From DASVSE01 sp036399715 (GTDB taxonomy: Bacteria > Bacteroidota > Rhodothermia > Rhodothermales > Rubricoccaceae): a DNA stretch of 28,595 bases. Location of the stretch: positions 1 to 28,595 of the forward strand of contig DASWMO010000084.1 of the NCBI GenBank assembly GCA_036399715.1, in the 5' to 3' direction. How positions within the stretch are numbered: the stretch's first letter is position 1; each line of letters starts with the position of its first letter. This document shows, piece after piece, positions 8,833-16,910 of the stretch. The notes beneath the pieces were generated by a model, which saw only the letters and a program-made list of their open reading frames with translations, ran no database searches and was not told the DNA's origin. Made by a program: the position numbers and the translations under genes.

Positions 8833-9564
8833 ATGCCTCGCGCTGCTCTGCTGTCCGTTCTGACTGTCCTCCTGATCGGCCTTACCGCCTGTGGCGACCC
8901 TGCTCCCGCAGCCCCGCGCGCGGAACGCGCCACGACGACTGTCGCGCTCGACACAACAGGTACTCCTCCCGCCGCCGACTCGCTGACGGCCGAGGAGGCC
9001 GTCGGGATCGCGCTCAAGGTCGGCGACCGGGCCCCAGACTTTGCCCTCCCGGACGCGTCCGGCCGAACGGTCCGGCTCTCCGAGATGCTCGCGTCGGGGC
9101 CGGTCGTGCTCGCGTTCTACCGCGGCTCGTGGTGCCCGTACTGCAATACCGAACTGCGCGGGCTCCAGCAGGCCCTCCCGCAGGTCGAGGCCGCGCGAGC
9201 GCGTCTGATCGCCGTGTCGCCGCAAACGCCGGACTCGTCGATGTCGATCATCGACCGCCAGGGCCTCACCTTCCCGGTCCTCTCGGACGCGGGCAACCGC
9301 GTCGCCCGCGAGTTCGGCCTCGTCTTCCAGGTCTCCGACGAGGTCCGCGAGCAGTTCCGGGGCTACGGCATCAACCTCGAACGCTCGAACGGCGATGCTT
9401 CGTGGGAGTTGCCCGTGCCGGCGACGTACGTCATCGCGCCGGACCGGACGATCACCTATGCCTTCGTCGAGGCGGACTACACGCGTCGTGCGGCGCCTGC
9501 GGACGTGGTCGCGGCCCTGCGCGCGGCCGGCGGCACGGACAGCGCGTCGGAGGCGGACGTGTAG
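8833..9564 (+). CDS. Lipoprotein peroxiredoxin-like (AhpC/TSA, thioredoxin fold)
   Basis: Predicted membrane-anchored thiol reductase or peroxidase, 243 residues. The N-terminus is a lipoprotein signal (hydrophobic stretch ending LIGLTAC, lipidated C20), followed by a flexible Ala/Pro/Thr linker (21-60) and an AhpC/TSA-type thioredoxin fold (about 61-232). Motifs are VGDRAPDFALPDASGRTVRL (63-82) and YRGSWCPYCNTEL (96-108), with C101/C104 forming a CxxC at the peroxidatic position. PxxxLSDAGNRVAREFGLVF and VPATYVIAPDRTI follow in the expected order. This subgroup reduces peroxides or disulfides outside the cytoplasmic membrane; the partner and exact substrate are unknown. It is divergent from icmF and is followed after 89 bases by a second exported protein, without a clear terminator between them. 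Confidence 0.9.
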   Translation: MPRAALLSVLTVLLIGLTACGDPAPAAPRAERATTTVALDTTGTPPAADSLTAEEAVGIALKVGDRAPDFALPDASGRTVRLSEMLASGPVVLAFYRGSWCPYCNTELRGLQQALPQVEAARARLIAVSPQTPDSSMSIIDRQGLTFPVLSDAGNRVAREFGLVFQVSDEVREQFRGYGINLERSNGDASWELPVPATYVIAPDRTITYAFVEADYTRRAAPADVVAALRAAGGTDSASEADV

Positions 9565-9612
9565 CCCCAAAGATCCCCGATCCGGGGGAGGCGCCGTTCG
9601 GCGGCCGGGTTC

Positions 9613-9620
9613 TAGGTTAG
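9613..9620 (+). promoter_or_regulatory. Putative -7 promoter element of EF-hand protein gene
   Basis: TAGGTTAG matches TAnnTTTG at 7 of 8 positions and lies 41 bases upstream of the ATG at 9654, in the 89-base gap after the peroxiredoxin gene. Confidence 0.35.
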
Positions 9621-9653
9621 CGCCATCCCCGCCCCCGCACCGCTGGTAACCCC

Positions 9654-11087
9654 ATGCGCGCCACCCCATTCGCTCTCACTGCCCTCGCTCTCACTGCCCT
9701 CGCCCTCACCGCTCTGGCTCCGTCCGCCGCGCGCGCGCAGGCCGTCTACGACCAGATTCTCGCCGTCCCCGGCGACACGTACTCGGACGCGTGGTCCGGC
9801 CCCGTCCGCGAGATCCTGACGGCGCGGTACGACCGCAACCGCTCGGGCACCCTCGACACGGCCGCGGAGGTCGACGGGGTTGCGTGCGAGGCGTGGGAGG
9901 CGATGCAGGACGCCGTGCCGCTCGGTGTACGCGACATCTACGGCTTCACGGACGGCTACGGCTGGGTCGGCACGAGCCTCGGGTTTGCCGAGGCGCAGCG
10001 CGCCCGCGCCTACACCGCCGCGACGCGCTGCCTCCCGGGCGCCGCGGTCGCCGAGAAGATTGCGGCGGTCCCGGACCCGCCTTCGTCCGAGTGGATCGCC
10101 GCGACGGGCCGGTTGCTCCTGCAGACCTACGACCGCGACCGCTCGGGCACGATCGGCCGGGCCGAGGCGCCGCGCATCGAGTGCGACGTCTGGCGCGCGG
10201 TCGAGACGGGCTACGCGCAGGGCGAGTACCACCGCTTCTGGGTCGGCTACGGCTTCGAGGACGGGCTGATCTGGAACGCGTCCGACCTGGGCTTCGACGA
10301 AACCGCCCGCGAGGCCGCGTTTGCCGACATGGAGGCGTGCCCGCGCCTCTTCGCCGACGCCGAGGCGGCCCGCGAGGCCGACGACGCGGCGGACACCGGC
10401 GGCTCGTCCGTGCGCGTGCCGACCGACTCCGAGCTCATGCCGACGTTCACGCAGCGCCTCGACAGCGAGCTCGCCGACTCCGACCGAACGCTGTCGTCGG
10501 GCGAGTACGTGGACACGTGGGTGCTCTACGCCGCCGCCGGGCAGCAGATCACCGTCGAGGTCACCTCCGACGAGTTCGACCCCTACATCATCCTCAAGTC
10601 GCCCTCGGGCGAGCAGTTCGACAACGACGACTGGGAGGGCAGCACGCGCATCGCGCGGATCGTCCACGACGACGCCGAAGAGGGCCAGTGGGAGGTGCTG
10701 GCGACGAGCTACCGCGCGGGCACGACGGGCACGTACGGCGTCACCCTCTCGACCGCGTTCCCGTCCGACGGCCTCTCGTCGCCGTCGACGGTCGATGATC
10801 TCGTCGGGACGACGTGGGCCGAGGACTGCCCCGGATCGAACCCGTCACGGTCCTACATCCGCCTCGATGCGGACGGGTCGTTCGCGTGGAGCGAGGAAGA
10901 CGCCTCGGAGATGAGCGCCGATGACACCGACGGCGCCGATGTGTGGGAGGTGGAGAACGGGCAGCTCGTGGTCCGCTGGAACGACAGCTACGCCGTCTCG
11001 CGGTACACGCTGACCGGCGAGGGCATTCTGCCGGGGACGACCTCGAAGGCGTGCGGGGCGGGCATCCGACTGCTGCTCATGCCGTGA
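9654..11087 (+). CDS. Secreted protein: duplicated EF-hand/Cys module, PPC-like domain, lipocalin-like tail
   Basis: Exported protein of 477 residues with unknown overall function. The signal peptide (1-30) ends ARAQA and its core is made of ALTAL repeats. Two homologous modules of about 97 residues follow (about 33-128 and 133-230), with their calcium-type loops exactly 100 residues apart: YDRNRSGTL (D60) and YDRDRSGTI (D160). Each then has a Cys-x2-Trp (C78/W81; C177/W180), a GYG turn (101-103; 198-200), LGF (109-111; 212-214) and a closing Cys (C126; C229), suggesting one disulfide per module. Loop 2 fits the EF-hand pattern with E171 at position 12; loop 1 has Ala there and Glu one residue later. 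Residues about 262-366 resemble a bacterial pre-peptidase C-terminal (PPC) beta-sandwich (FDPYIILKSPSGEQFDNDD). Residues 381-477 look lipocalin-like, with C392 and C467. No catalytic domain is visible. A calcium-binding surface protein is the likely reading. Confidence 0.85.
   Translation: MRATPFALTALALTALALTALAPSAARAQAVYDQILAVPGDTYSDAWSGPVREILTARYDRNRSGTLDTAAEVDGVACEAWEAMQDAVPLGVRDIYGFTDGYGWVGTSLGFAEAQRARAYTAATRCLPGAAVAEKIAAVPDPPSSEWIAATGRLLLQTYDRDRSGTIGRAEAPRIECDVWRAVETGYAQGEYHRFWVGYGFEDGLIWNASDLGFDETAREAAFADMEACPRLFADAEAAREADDAADTGGSSVRVPTDSELMPTFTQRLDSELADSDRTLSSGEYVDTWVLYAAAGQQITVEVTSDEFDPYIILKSPSGEQFDNDDWEGSTRIARIVHDDAEEGQWEVLATSYRAGTTGTYGVTLSTAFPSDGLSSPSTVDDLVGTTWAEDCPGSNPSRSYIRLDADGSFAWSEEDASEMSADDTDGADVWEVENGQLVVRWNDSYAVSRYTLTGEGILPGTTSKACGAGIRLLLMP
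9672..9716 (+). repeat. Three 15-bp tandem repeats within signal peptide
   Basis: Units at 9672-9686 and 9687-9701 are identical (GCTCTCACTGCCCTC); 9702-9716 is a diverged third copy (GCCCTCACCGCTCTG). Each encodes Ala-Leu-Thr-Ala-Leu, in frame, in the hydrophobic core of the signal peptide. Confidence 0.9.
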
Positions 11088-11094
11088 GGGTGGA

Positions 11095-11124
11095 GGTGGA
11101 AGGATGGGCATTCCCCCTTCCGCC
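11095..11124. terminator. Bidirectional terminator-like hairpin between convergent genes
   Basis: Left arm about 11095-11108 and right arm 11113-11124 pair through GGTGGAAGG with CCTTCCGCC-type bases, with one G-T wobble and an AT bulge, closing on a CATT loop. It sits between the stop at 11087 (+) and the stop at 11129 (-), so it could terminate both convergent transcripts. Confidence 0.45.
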
Positions 11125-11128
11125 CTCC

Positions 11129-12667
<1,539 letters not shown>

Positions 12668-12730
12668 CGGGTCGAGTCGGGAGGGTCGTCGGATGGTACC
12701 GACGCGGGCGGGCGGGGCTCCCGGGTGGAC

Positions 12731-12915
12731 GGTCGGAGGTCGCGCGGAGCCGGAAGGGAGCGCGCGTTTCCGGTCGGAGGTCTCGCGTTCTTGGTCGGGA
12801 GCCTCGCGTAGCCGGAATGACGCGCGCGGCGCTGGACTGGAGCGCGCGGAGGTGGTCGGAAGCCTCGCGATTGCTGTCGTGAGCCTTTCGGAGCCGGAAT
12901 GGAGCGCGCGTTGCA
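12731..12915. repeat. Degenerate 20-21 bp tandem repeat array, about nine units
   Basis: Successive units start at about 12731, 12751, 12772, 12793, 12813, 12834, 12854, 12876 and 12895. Two flavours alternate irregularly: GGTCGGAAGCCTCGCG-like (12731, 12772, 12793, 12854, 12876) and CGGAATGGAGCGCGCG-like (12751, 12813, 12834, 12895). The period is not a multiple of three and both frames are broken, so it is non-coding. It fills most of the gap between the divergent mutase and DinB-like genes. A related array lies at 26448-26527. Confidence 0.7.
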
Positions 12916-12979
12916 GGAAGAATGCCGTCCCCGAGCGGGGCCGGCTCTATTCTGCGCCGCCTCATCCGTGCCACGCCCG

Positions 12980-13507
12980 ATGCATCCTCACCCTGGCCCA
13001 CTCGCGCCCGACGCGCGCCTCCGTACCGAGATCGTGGACCGCCTGATGGGTGGCCATGCGTTCGTGACGACCGACCTCGCATTCTCGGGCATCCCCGAAC
13101 CGCTCGTCAACTCGCGCCCGCCCGGGGCGACGCACAGCCTCTGGGATCTGGTCTGGCACATCGGTTTCACGCAGGCTGACATCCTGCGCTTCTGTGTAGA
13201 CCCCGACTACAGCGCCCCGGCGTGGCCCGAGGCGTACTGGCCGTTGCACGAGGGCGCCGCTGACAATCTGGACGAAGCCGCAGAGGGCTTTCTCGCAGAC
13301 CGAGCCCGACTCGTTGCGCTCGTGCGGGACCCGGCGACGGACCTGACGGCGGAGCTTCCGCACGCGCCGGGGTACACCGTCCTCCGCGAGGCGCTGCTCG
13401 CGGCCGAGCACACCGCGTACCACGTCGGGCAGATCGTGTGGGTGCGGCAGGCGCTCGGGATCTGGCCGCCGGCGGAATCCGCTTCAGTCGACGCGACGGC
13501 TCAGTAA
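12980..13507 (+). CDS. DinB-like metal-binding protein
   Basis: This 175-residue four-helix-bundle protein belongs to the DinB/YfiT-like superfamily. The three expected metal-ligand histidines are present: H60 in SLWDLVWHIGFTQADILRF and H144/H148 in AEHTAYHVGQIVWVRQALG. In related families this triad binds a divalent metal and can support thiol-S-transferase chemistry with low-molecular-weight thiols, but the substrate here is unknown. The ATG at 12980 is preferred: the in-frame ATG at 12899 lies within the repeat array and would add 27 residues without family features. The next gene begins about 70 bases downstream on the same strand with its own promoter-like box, so co-transcription is not required. 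Nothing in the context assigns a pathway. Confidence 0.85.
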   Translation: MHPHPGPLAPDARLRTEIVDRLMGGHAFVTTDLAFSGIPEPLVNSRPPGATHSLWDLVWHIGFTQADILRFCVDPDYSAPAWPEAYWPLHEGAADNLDEAAEGFLADRARLVALVRDPATDLTAELPHAPGYTVLREALLAAEHTAYHVGQIVWVRQALGIWPPAESASVDATAQ

Positions 13508-13546
13508 AGTGATCGCTGAGTCAGGCCACCTCGGCGGCACGGGCAG

Positions 13547-13554
13547 TAGGTTCG
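13547..13554 (+). promoter_or_regulatory. Putative -7 promoter element of T9SS cargo gene
   Basis: TAGGTTCG matches TAnnTTTG at 7 of 8 positions and lies 31 bases upstream of the ATG at 13578. Confidence 0.35.
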
Positions 13555-13577
13555 GGACCGTCCTTCTCCCCCGCGTG

Positions 13578-14447
13578 ATGCATCGTCTCGCCCTGCTCGC
13601 CCTCGTCCTCGCCGCCGCACCCGTGGCTTCCGCTCAGTCGGTCGTGTACCAGTACGACGGCGGCTCTGGCTCTCAAAACATAGGCCCGCCGTCGACCTTC
13701 GACCCGGACATGTTGTGGGGCAACTACTACCTCACGCAGGCCGGCGGCGAGGCGATCACCGAGGTCTCCGTCGCCTTCGGCAACACGTTTCCGTCGCGGG
13801 CGAACCCGATTACGGTGTGGGTGCTGAGTGACGCCGACGGCGACGGCGACCCGAGGAACGCGCGGTCGGTAGCGCGGGCGACGCTGCCGGGGCCGATTGT
13901 GGGGACGGACATCATCACCGTTCCGGTGGGCTACGCCCCCGTCGGGGCGGGCTTTTTCGTCGGTGTGAGCGTCGAGTTGCTCGGCGGGCAGGACCGGCCG
14001 GCGCGGCTGGACCCGAACGCGCCGAGCGGGCAGTCGTGGGTGTTCTACGCCGACAGCATCGCGGCCGTCATCGACGACCTCGCCGCGGCACCGTACGGGC
14101 AGCGGATCACGCCGCCGTTCGCGGGCGCCTTTCTGGTGCGCGCGAGGGGCATTCCGCGGGGGCTAGCGGGCGAGACAGGGGCCGAGGTGGCCGGGACGCT
14201 GCGAGCCTTGCCCAACCCGGTTCAGGGCGCGACCGAGATCCGGTTCGCGCTCCCCGAGGGCGGCCCCATCACGCTGACGGTCGTCGACGCTCTCGGCCGA
14301 ACGGTCGCGGTTCTGGCCACGGGCGAGCGCGCCGCGGGCGAGCATGCCGTCCGGTGGGACGCGAGCGGCGTGCCGCCGGGACTCTACTCGGCCCGCCTCA
14401 CGGCTGATGCCACCGCCGAGACGCTCCACCTCGTCGTCGTACGGTAG
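13578..14447 (+). CDS. Secreted protein with T9SS type A C-terminal sorting domain
   Basis: Exported 289-residue protein of unknown function. The start at 13578 gives a classic Sec signal peptide (MHRLALLALVLAAAPVASA, cleavage before QS); an upstream GTG in frame at 13509 would bury it. The mature part (about 20-200) is a beta-rich domain with YQYDGGSGSQNIGP and an acidic DADGDGDPRN loop (85-94) that could bind calcium. The last ~80 residues form the sorting tail: LPNPVQGATEIRFALPEGG, then LTVVDALGRTVAVL, AGEHAVRWDASGVPPGLYSARL, and a short basic end. This is the type IX secretion C-terminal domain that is recognised by the T9SS and usually removed on surface attachment. The gene converges on a DUF2490 gene with only 11 bases between stops. 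The body may be a ligand-binding or structural surface domain. Confidence 0.85.
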   Translation: MHRLALLALVLAAAPVASAQSVVYQYDGGSGSQNIGPPSTFDPDMLWGNYYLTQAGGEAITEVSVAFGNTFPSRANPITVWVLSDADGDGDPRNARSVARATLPGPIVGTDIITVPVGYAPVGAGFFVGVSVELLGGQDRPARLDPNAPSGQSWVFYADSIAAVIDDLAAAPYGQRITPPFAGAFLVRARGIPRGLAGETGAEVAGTLRALPNPVQGATEIRFALPEGGPITLTVVDALGRTVAVLATGERAAGEHAVRWDASGVPPGLYSARLTADATAETLHLVVVR

Positions 14448-14458
14448 ACGTGCAGGCG

Positions 14459-15151
14459 CTACTGGCCCTGCCCGTCGGTGCCGAGGGAGAGGCCGTGGTG
14501 GACCGAGACGAGCGCCTGCATGTCGGACTCGTCGGTCGACTGCTGGAGCACGAGGCCACCGCGAACGATGAGCGCGCGCGAGAGGTGCAGCCCGAGGCCG
14601 GCGTAGACGCGCACGCGCTCGAAGACGGGCTGCTCGCCGCGGCCCGGGCCGCGCCAGAATGGCTCGACGGAGACCGAGGCGTCGAGCGAACCGCGGCGGG
14701 GGGCGCCGCCCGTCACGGGCACGACGCCCGCGAGTTGGGCGCGCCCACGGAGCTGCAGAGGAGTGTCGCCGATCCACCGCTCCTCGACGCGCAGCCGCTG
14801 CGACAGGTGGACCGCCCCGACGCGGGCTCCGAAGACGGCGTCCTGATGCAGCCGAAATTCTGTCCGGCCCGCCTCCGATGGCCCTCGGTCGGCCGTCCGT
14901 GACAGAACGACGCCCTGCATGAGACGCGGCCCGCCGGGGAAGGCATAGACCACGCCGAGCCGGCCAAGCGCCTGGTCGAAGTCCGACAGGACGCGGTGCG
15001 ACCGCAGCTGCGCCTCGCCGAGCCCACTCACGCGCGATTCGCCGACGTGGAGCGTCGCGCTGTAGCTCATCCACGTGCCGAACGGCTGGGCGCGGAGGGT
15101 GCCGCTGGCCACGACGAGCGCAGCACACGCGAGGGTGCGGAAGAAGGACAT
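14459..15151 (-). CDS. DUF2490 outer-membrane protein
   Basis: Exported 230-residue protein of the DUF2490 family, a Bacteroidota-type predicted outer-membrane beta-barrel of unknown function. The ATG at 15151 gives a signal peptide (MSFFRTLACAALVVASGTLRA); an in-frame ATG at 15175 would overlap a TAGGTTGC promoter-like box and lengthen the signal. Family-like features are the early FGTWMSYSATLHV, the alternating hydrophobic strands (LGVVYAFPGG, TEFRLHQDAVFGARV), the HLSQRLRVEERWIGD segment, and the strand-like pairs VYAGLGLHLSRALIVRGGLVLQ near the C-terminus. In characterised genomes this family is often found alone; no partner is obvious here. The next minus-strand gene upstream ends at 15177, so the promoter box falls just inside that gene's end. 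Confidence 0.8.
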   Translation of the reverse strand: MSFFRTLACAALVVASGTLRAQPFGTWMSYSATLHVGESRVSGLGEAQLRSHRVLSDFDQALGRLGVVYAFPGGPRLMQGVVLSRTADRGPSEAGRTEFRLHQDAVFGARVGAVHLSQRLRVEERWIGDTPLQLRGRAQLAGVVPVTGGAPRRGSLDASVSVEPFWRGPGRGEQPVFERVRVYAGLGLHLSRALIVRGGLVLQQSTDESDMQALVSVHHGLSLGTDGQGQ

Positions 15152-15171
15152 CGGAACGGCGGGCGGGACGG

Positions 15172-15179
15172 GCAACCTA
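15172..15179 (-). promoter_or_regulatory. Putative -7 promoter element of DUF2490 gene
   Basis: Minus-strand TAGGTTGC (6 of 8 to TAnnTTTG) lies 28 bases upstream of the ATG at 15151 and overlaps the stop codon of the preceding gene. It shares TAGGTT with the boxes at 9613 and 13547. Confidence 0.3.
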
Positions 15180-15428
15180 GCGCCGCGCGCTCCGACCGTC
15201 GGACGGCCGGCCCGTCGGTCGGTCGTCGGTCTCGTCGAGGATGGTCGCGTCCGACACGTTGGGGTCCATCTCCTTGCGGAAGGCCGTGTGCGCCTCGACG
15301 GCGATGGACGCCGCGCGGTCGATGACTGTCTCGGCGGCCGACGCAGCGAGGCGCACGGCGCCGCTGGCGAGCAGGCCGACGCGTCCCGCGAGGCCGGCGC
15401 CCTCGAACCGCTCGAGCCAGCCCGCCAT
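15177..15428 (-). CDS. Small helical protein of unknown function (83 aa), second of coupled pair
   Basis: I do not recognise a family. The first ~50 residues form an Ala/Val-rich amphipathic helix (GRVGLLASGAVRLAASAAETVIDRAASIAVEAHTA), followed by FRKEMDPNVSDATILDETDD, whose ordered mix of charged and hydrophobic residues looks like a conserved motif rather than a chance frame. The tail is Arg/Ser-rich. Its ATG at 15428 shares the A with the TGA of the preceding small gene (TGATG), so the two are translationally coupled. Start and composition support a real gene; the helix could associate with membrane, a polymer surface or its coupled partner (inference). Confidence 0.6.
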   Translation of the reverse strand: MAGWLERFEGAGLAGRVGLLASGAVRLAASAAETVIDRAASIAVEAHTAFRKEMDPNVSDATILDETDDRPTGRPSDGRSARR

Positions 15429-15766
15429 CAGAGCGCGGGCGGCCCGTCGGGCCCGGGCGGGACGCCCGGGTTGCGGCGGGAGCGGGCGGACCGAGCCGGC
15501 GCCTCGTCAGCGTCGTCGAACGGCGGCGTGCTCGGCGGGGCAGCATCCGGTGGGGCGGGGCGCATCGGGTCGCGGAAGAGGCCGTCGAGGTCGAGGGTCG
15601 AGACGGCGTCGGCGACGCGGCGGCCGGTCTCGGCGACGGCCTCCCCGATGGTGCCGAAGGTTGCTTCGAGGACGAAGGCGGCCTTGTCGGACGTGCCGAG
15701 GCGCTCGAAGGCGGCGCGGACGTCGTCGAAGGAGGGGCGCGAAGCGCCGCGAGGAGTTGTTGGCAT
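15428..15766 (-). CDS. Small helical protein of unknown function (112 aa), first of coupled pair
   Basis: I do not recognise a family. Residues 10-60 (SFDDVRAAFERLGTSDKAAFVLEATFGTIGEAVAETGRRVADAVSTL) form one or two amphipathic helices with phasin-like spacing, followed by DLDGLFRDPM and a low-complexity Pro/Ala/Asp-rich tail ending PPGPDGPPAL. Codon use and composition match the neighbours. It is divergent from rsgA with a 75-base gap, and its stop overlaps the start of the 83-residue gene (TGATG). Being two small, helical, coupled proteins, the pair probably acts together (inference). Confidence 0.6.
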   Translation of the reverse strand: MPTTPRGASRPSFDDVRAAFERLGTSDKAAFVLEATFGTIGEAVAETGRRVADAVSTLDLDGLFRDPMRPAPPDAAPPSTPPFDDADEAPARSARSRRNPGVPPGPDGPPAL

Positions 15767-15841
15767 TGGAGGTGCGGCGCGGAGCCGCGAGCGTTCGACG
15801 GCGTTCGACGGCCCCCCCTGCCCGGAGTTTCACGCGTCCCG

Positions 15842-16885
15842 ATGCCCGAAGACACGCCCCCGCCCGCCCACCGCCTCGTCGACGGGCTCGTCATCCGCTC
15901 GACGGGCAGCTGGTATAACGTCCGCACGGACGAGGGCCTCGACGTGCGCGCGCGCGCGCGCGGCCGCTTCCGCCTCGACGCGCTCGACATCGACGAGACG
16001 AACCCGCTTGCCGTCGGCGACCGCGTGGAGCTGCGGATGGAGGACGACGAGACGGCCCTCGTGACGGCAATCCGGCCGCGTCACAATCAGCTCTCGCGAC
16101 GAGCGGCGGGTACGCGCGGCGCCGTCCGAGAGCACGTCATCGTGGCCAACGTGGACATGGCGTGGTGCGTGCAGTCCGTCTACGGCCCGAAGTTCAACCC
16201 GGGCTTCGTGGACCGCTTTCTCGTCGCGGCCGAGGCGCGGCACGTCTCGGCGGGGCTCGTGCTCAACAAGGCGGACCTGATGGTGTCGGAGCCCCGGGCG
16301 CAGGCCGCGATGGCCTTCTGGTCCGGGCTGTACCGCGACCTCGGCTACCCGGTCCTCGTCACGAGCGCCGAGACGGGCGAGGGCGTCGACGCCTTCCGCG
16401 ACGAGCTGTCGGGCGACGTGAGCGTCGTCTCGGGGCCGTCGGGCGTGGGCAAGTCCAGCCTGCTCAACGTCGTCGAGCCGGGGCTGGGGCTGCGGACGTC
16501 GCACATCGGCGAGCGGACGCAGAAGGGCCGGCACACGACGACCTTCGCGACGCTCTACGAGGCCGCGGGCGGCTGGGTGGCCGACACACCGGGCGTGCGC
16601 GAGTTCGGCATCTGGGACATGTCTCCCGTCGAACTCGGGGGCTACTTCGTCGAGTTCCGGCCGTTCATCCCGGACTGCCGCTTCCCGAACTGCACGCACG
16701 TCCACGAGCCCGGCTGCTGCGTCATCGACGCCGTCGAGGCGAACACGATCACCGAGCAGCGCTACGCGAGCTACCTCGGCATCCTCGAAACCGTAGAGAC
16801 GGAGTACAAGAACTCGCGGCAGAAGCGCTGGCGCACGGTCGGCCGGCCGGACGACCCGGACGAGGCGGTCGAGGACATCGACTGA
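15842..16885 (+). CDS. rsgA: Ribosome small subunit-dependent GTPase A
   Basis: RsgA (YjeQ/EngC), the circularly permuted GTPase that checks late maturation of the 30S subunit in the cytoplasm. The 347 residues give the expected order: N-terminal OB-fold (about 10-80), permuted G-domain with G4 NKADL (142-146) before G1 GPSGVGKSS (198-206), switch region GERTQKGRHTTT (223-234), G3 DTPG (248-251), then the zinc-knuckle region with C279, C284, H286 and C292 (CRFPNCTHVHEPGCCV). The C-terminal KNSRQKRWRTVGRP is the usual basic tail. The ATG at 15842 gives a normal-length OB domain. A run of eight GC dinucleotides (15946-15961) lies within the OB-coding part. The gene is convergent with a histidine kinase gene 25 bases away. 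Confidence 0.96.
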   Translation: MPEDTPPPAHRLVDGLVIRSTGSWYNVRTDEGLDVRARARGRFRLDALDIDETNPLAVGDRVELRMEDDETALVTAIRPRHNQLSRRAAGTRGAVREHVIVANVDMAWCVQSVYGPKFNPGFVDRFLVAAEARHVSAGLVLNKADLMVSEPRAQAAMAFWSGLYRDLGYPVLVTSAETGEGVDAFRDELSGDVSVVSGPSGVGKSSLLNVVEPGLGLRTSHIGERTQKGRHTTTFATLYEAAGGWVADTPGVREFGIWDMSPVELGGYFVEFRPFIPDCRFPNCTHVHEPGCCVIDAVEANTITEQRYASYLGILETVETEYKNSRQKRWRTVGRPDDPDEAVEDID

Positions 16886-16891
16886 CGCTCG

Positions 16892-16906
16892 CGCGGCCGA
16901 ACCGCG
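16892..16906. terminator. Short hairpin between rsgA and histidine kinase gene
   Basis: CGCGG (16892-16896) and CCGCG (16902-16906) flank a 5-base loop in the 25-base gap between convergent stops. Five base pairs is short, so this is a weak candidate for a shared terminator. Confidence 0.3.
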
Positions 16907-16910
16907 ACTC

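Noticed and set aside
9572..9588. Palindrome-like TCCCC...GGGGA as terminator after the peroxiredoxin gene
   Set aside because: Only about five pairs around GATCC and no other terminator feature; too weak to call.
12731..12915. Possible CRISPR array
   Set aside because: Units are contiguous 20-21 bp repeats with no unique spacers, and no cas genes are in the window.
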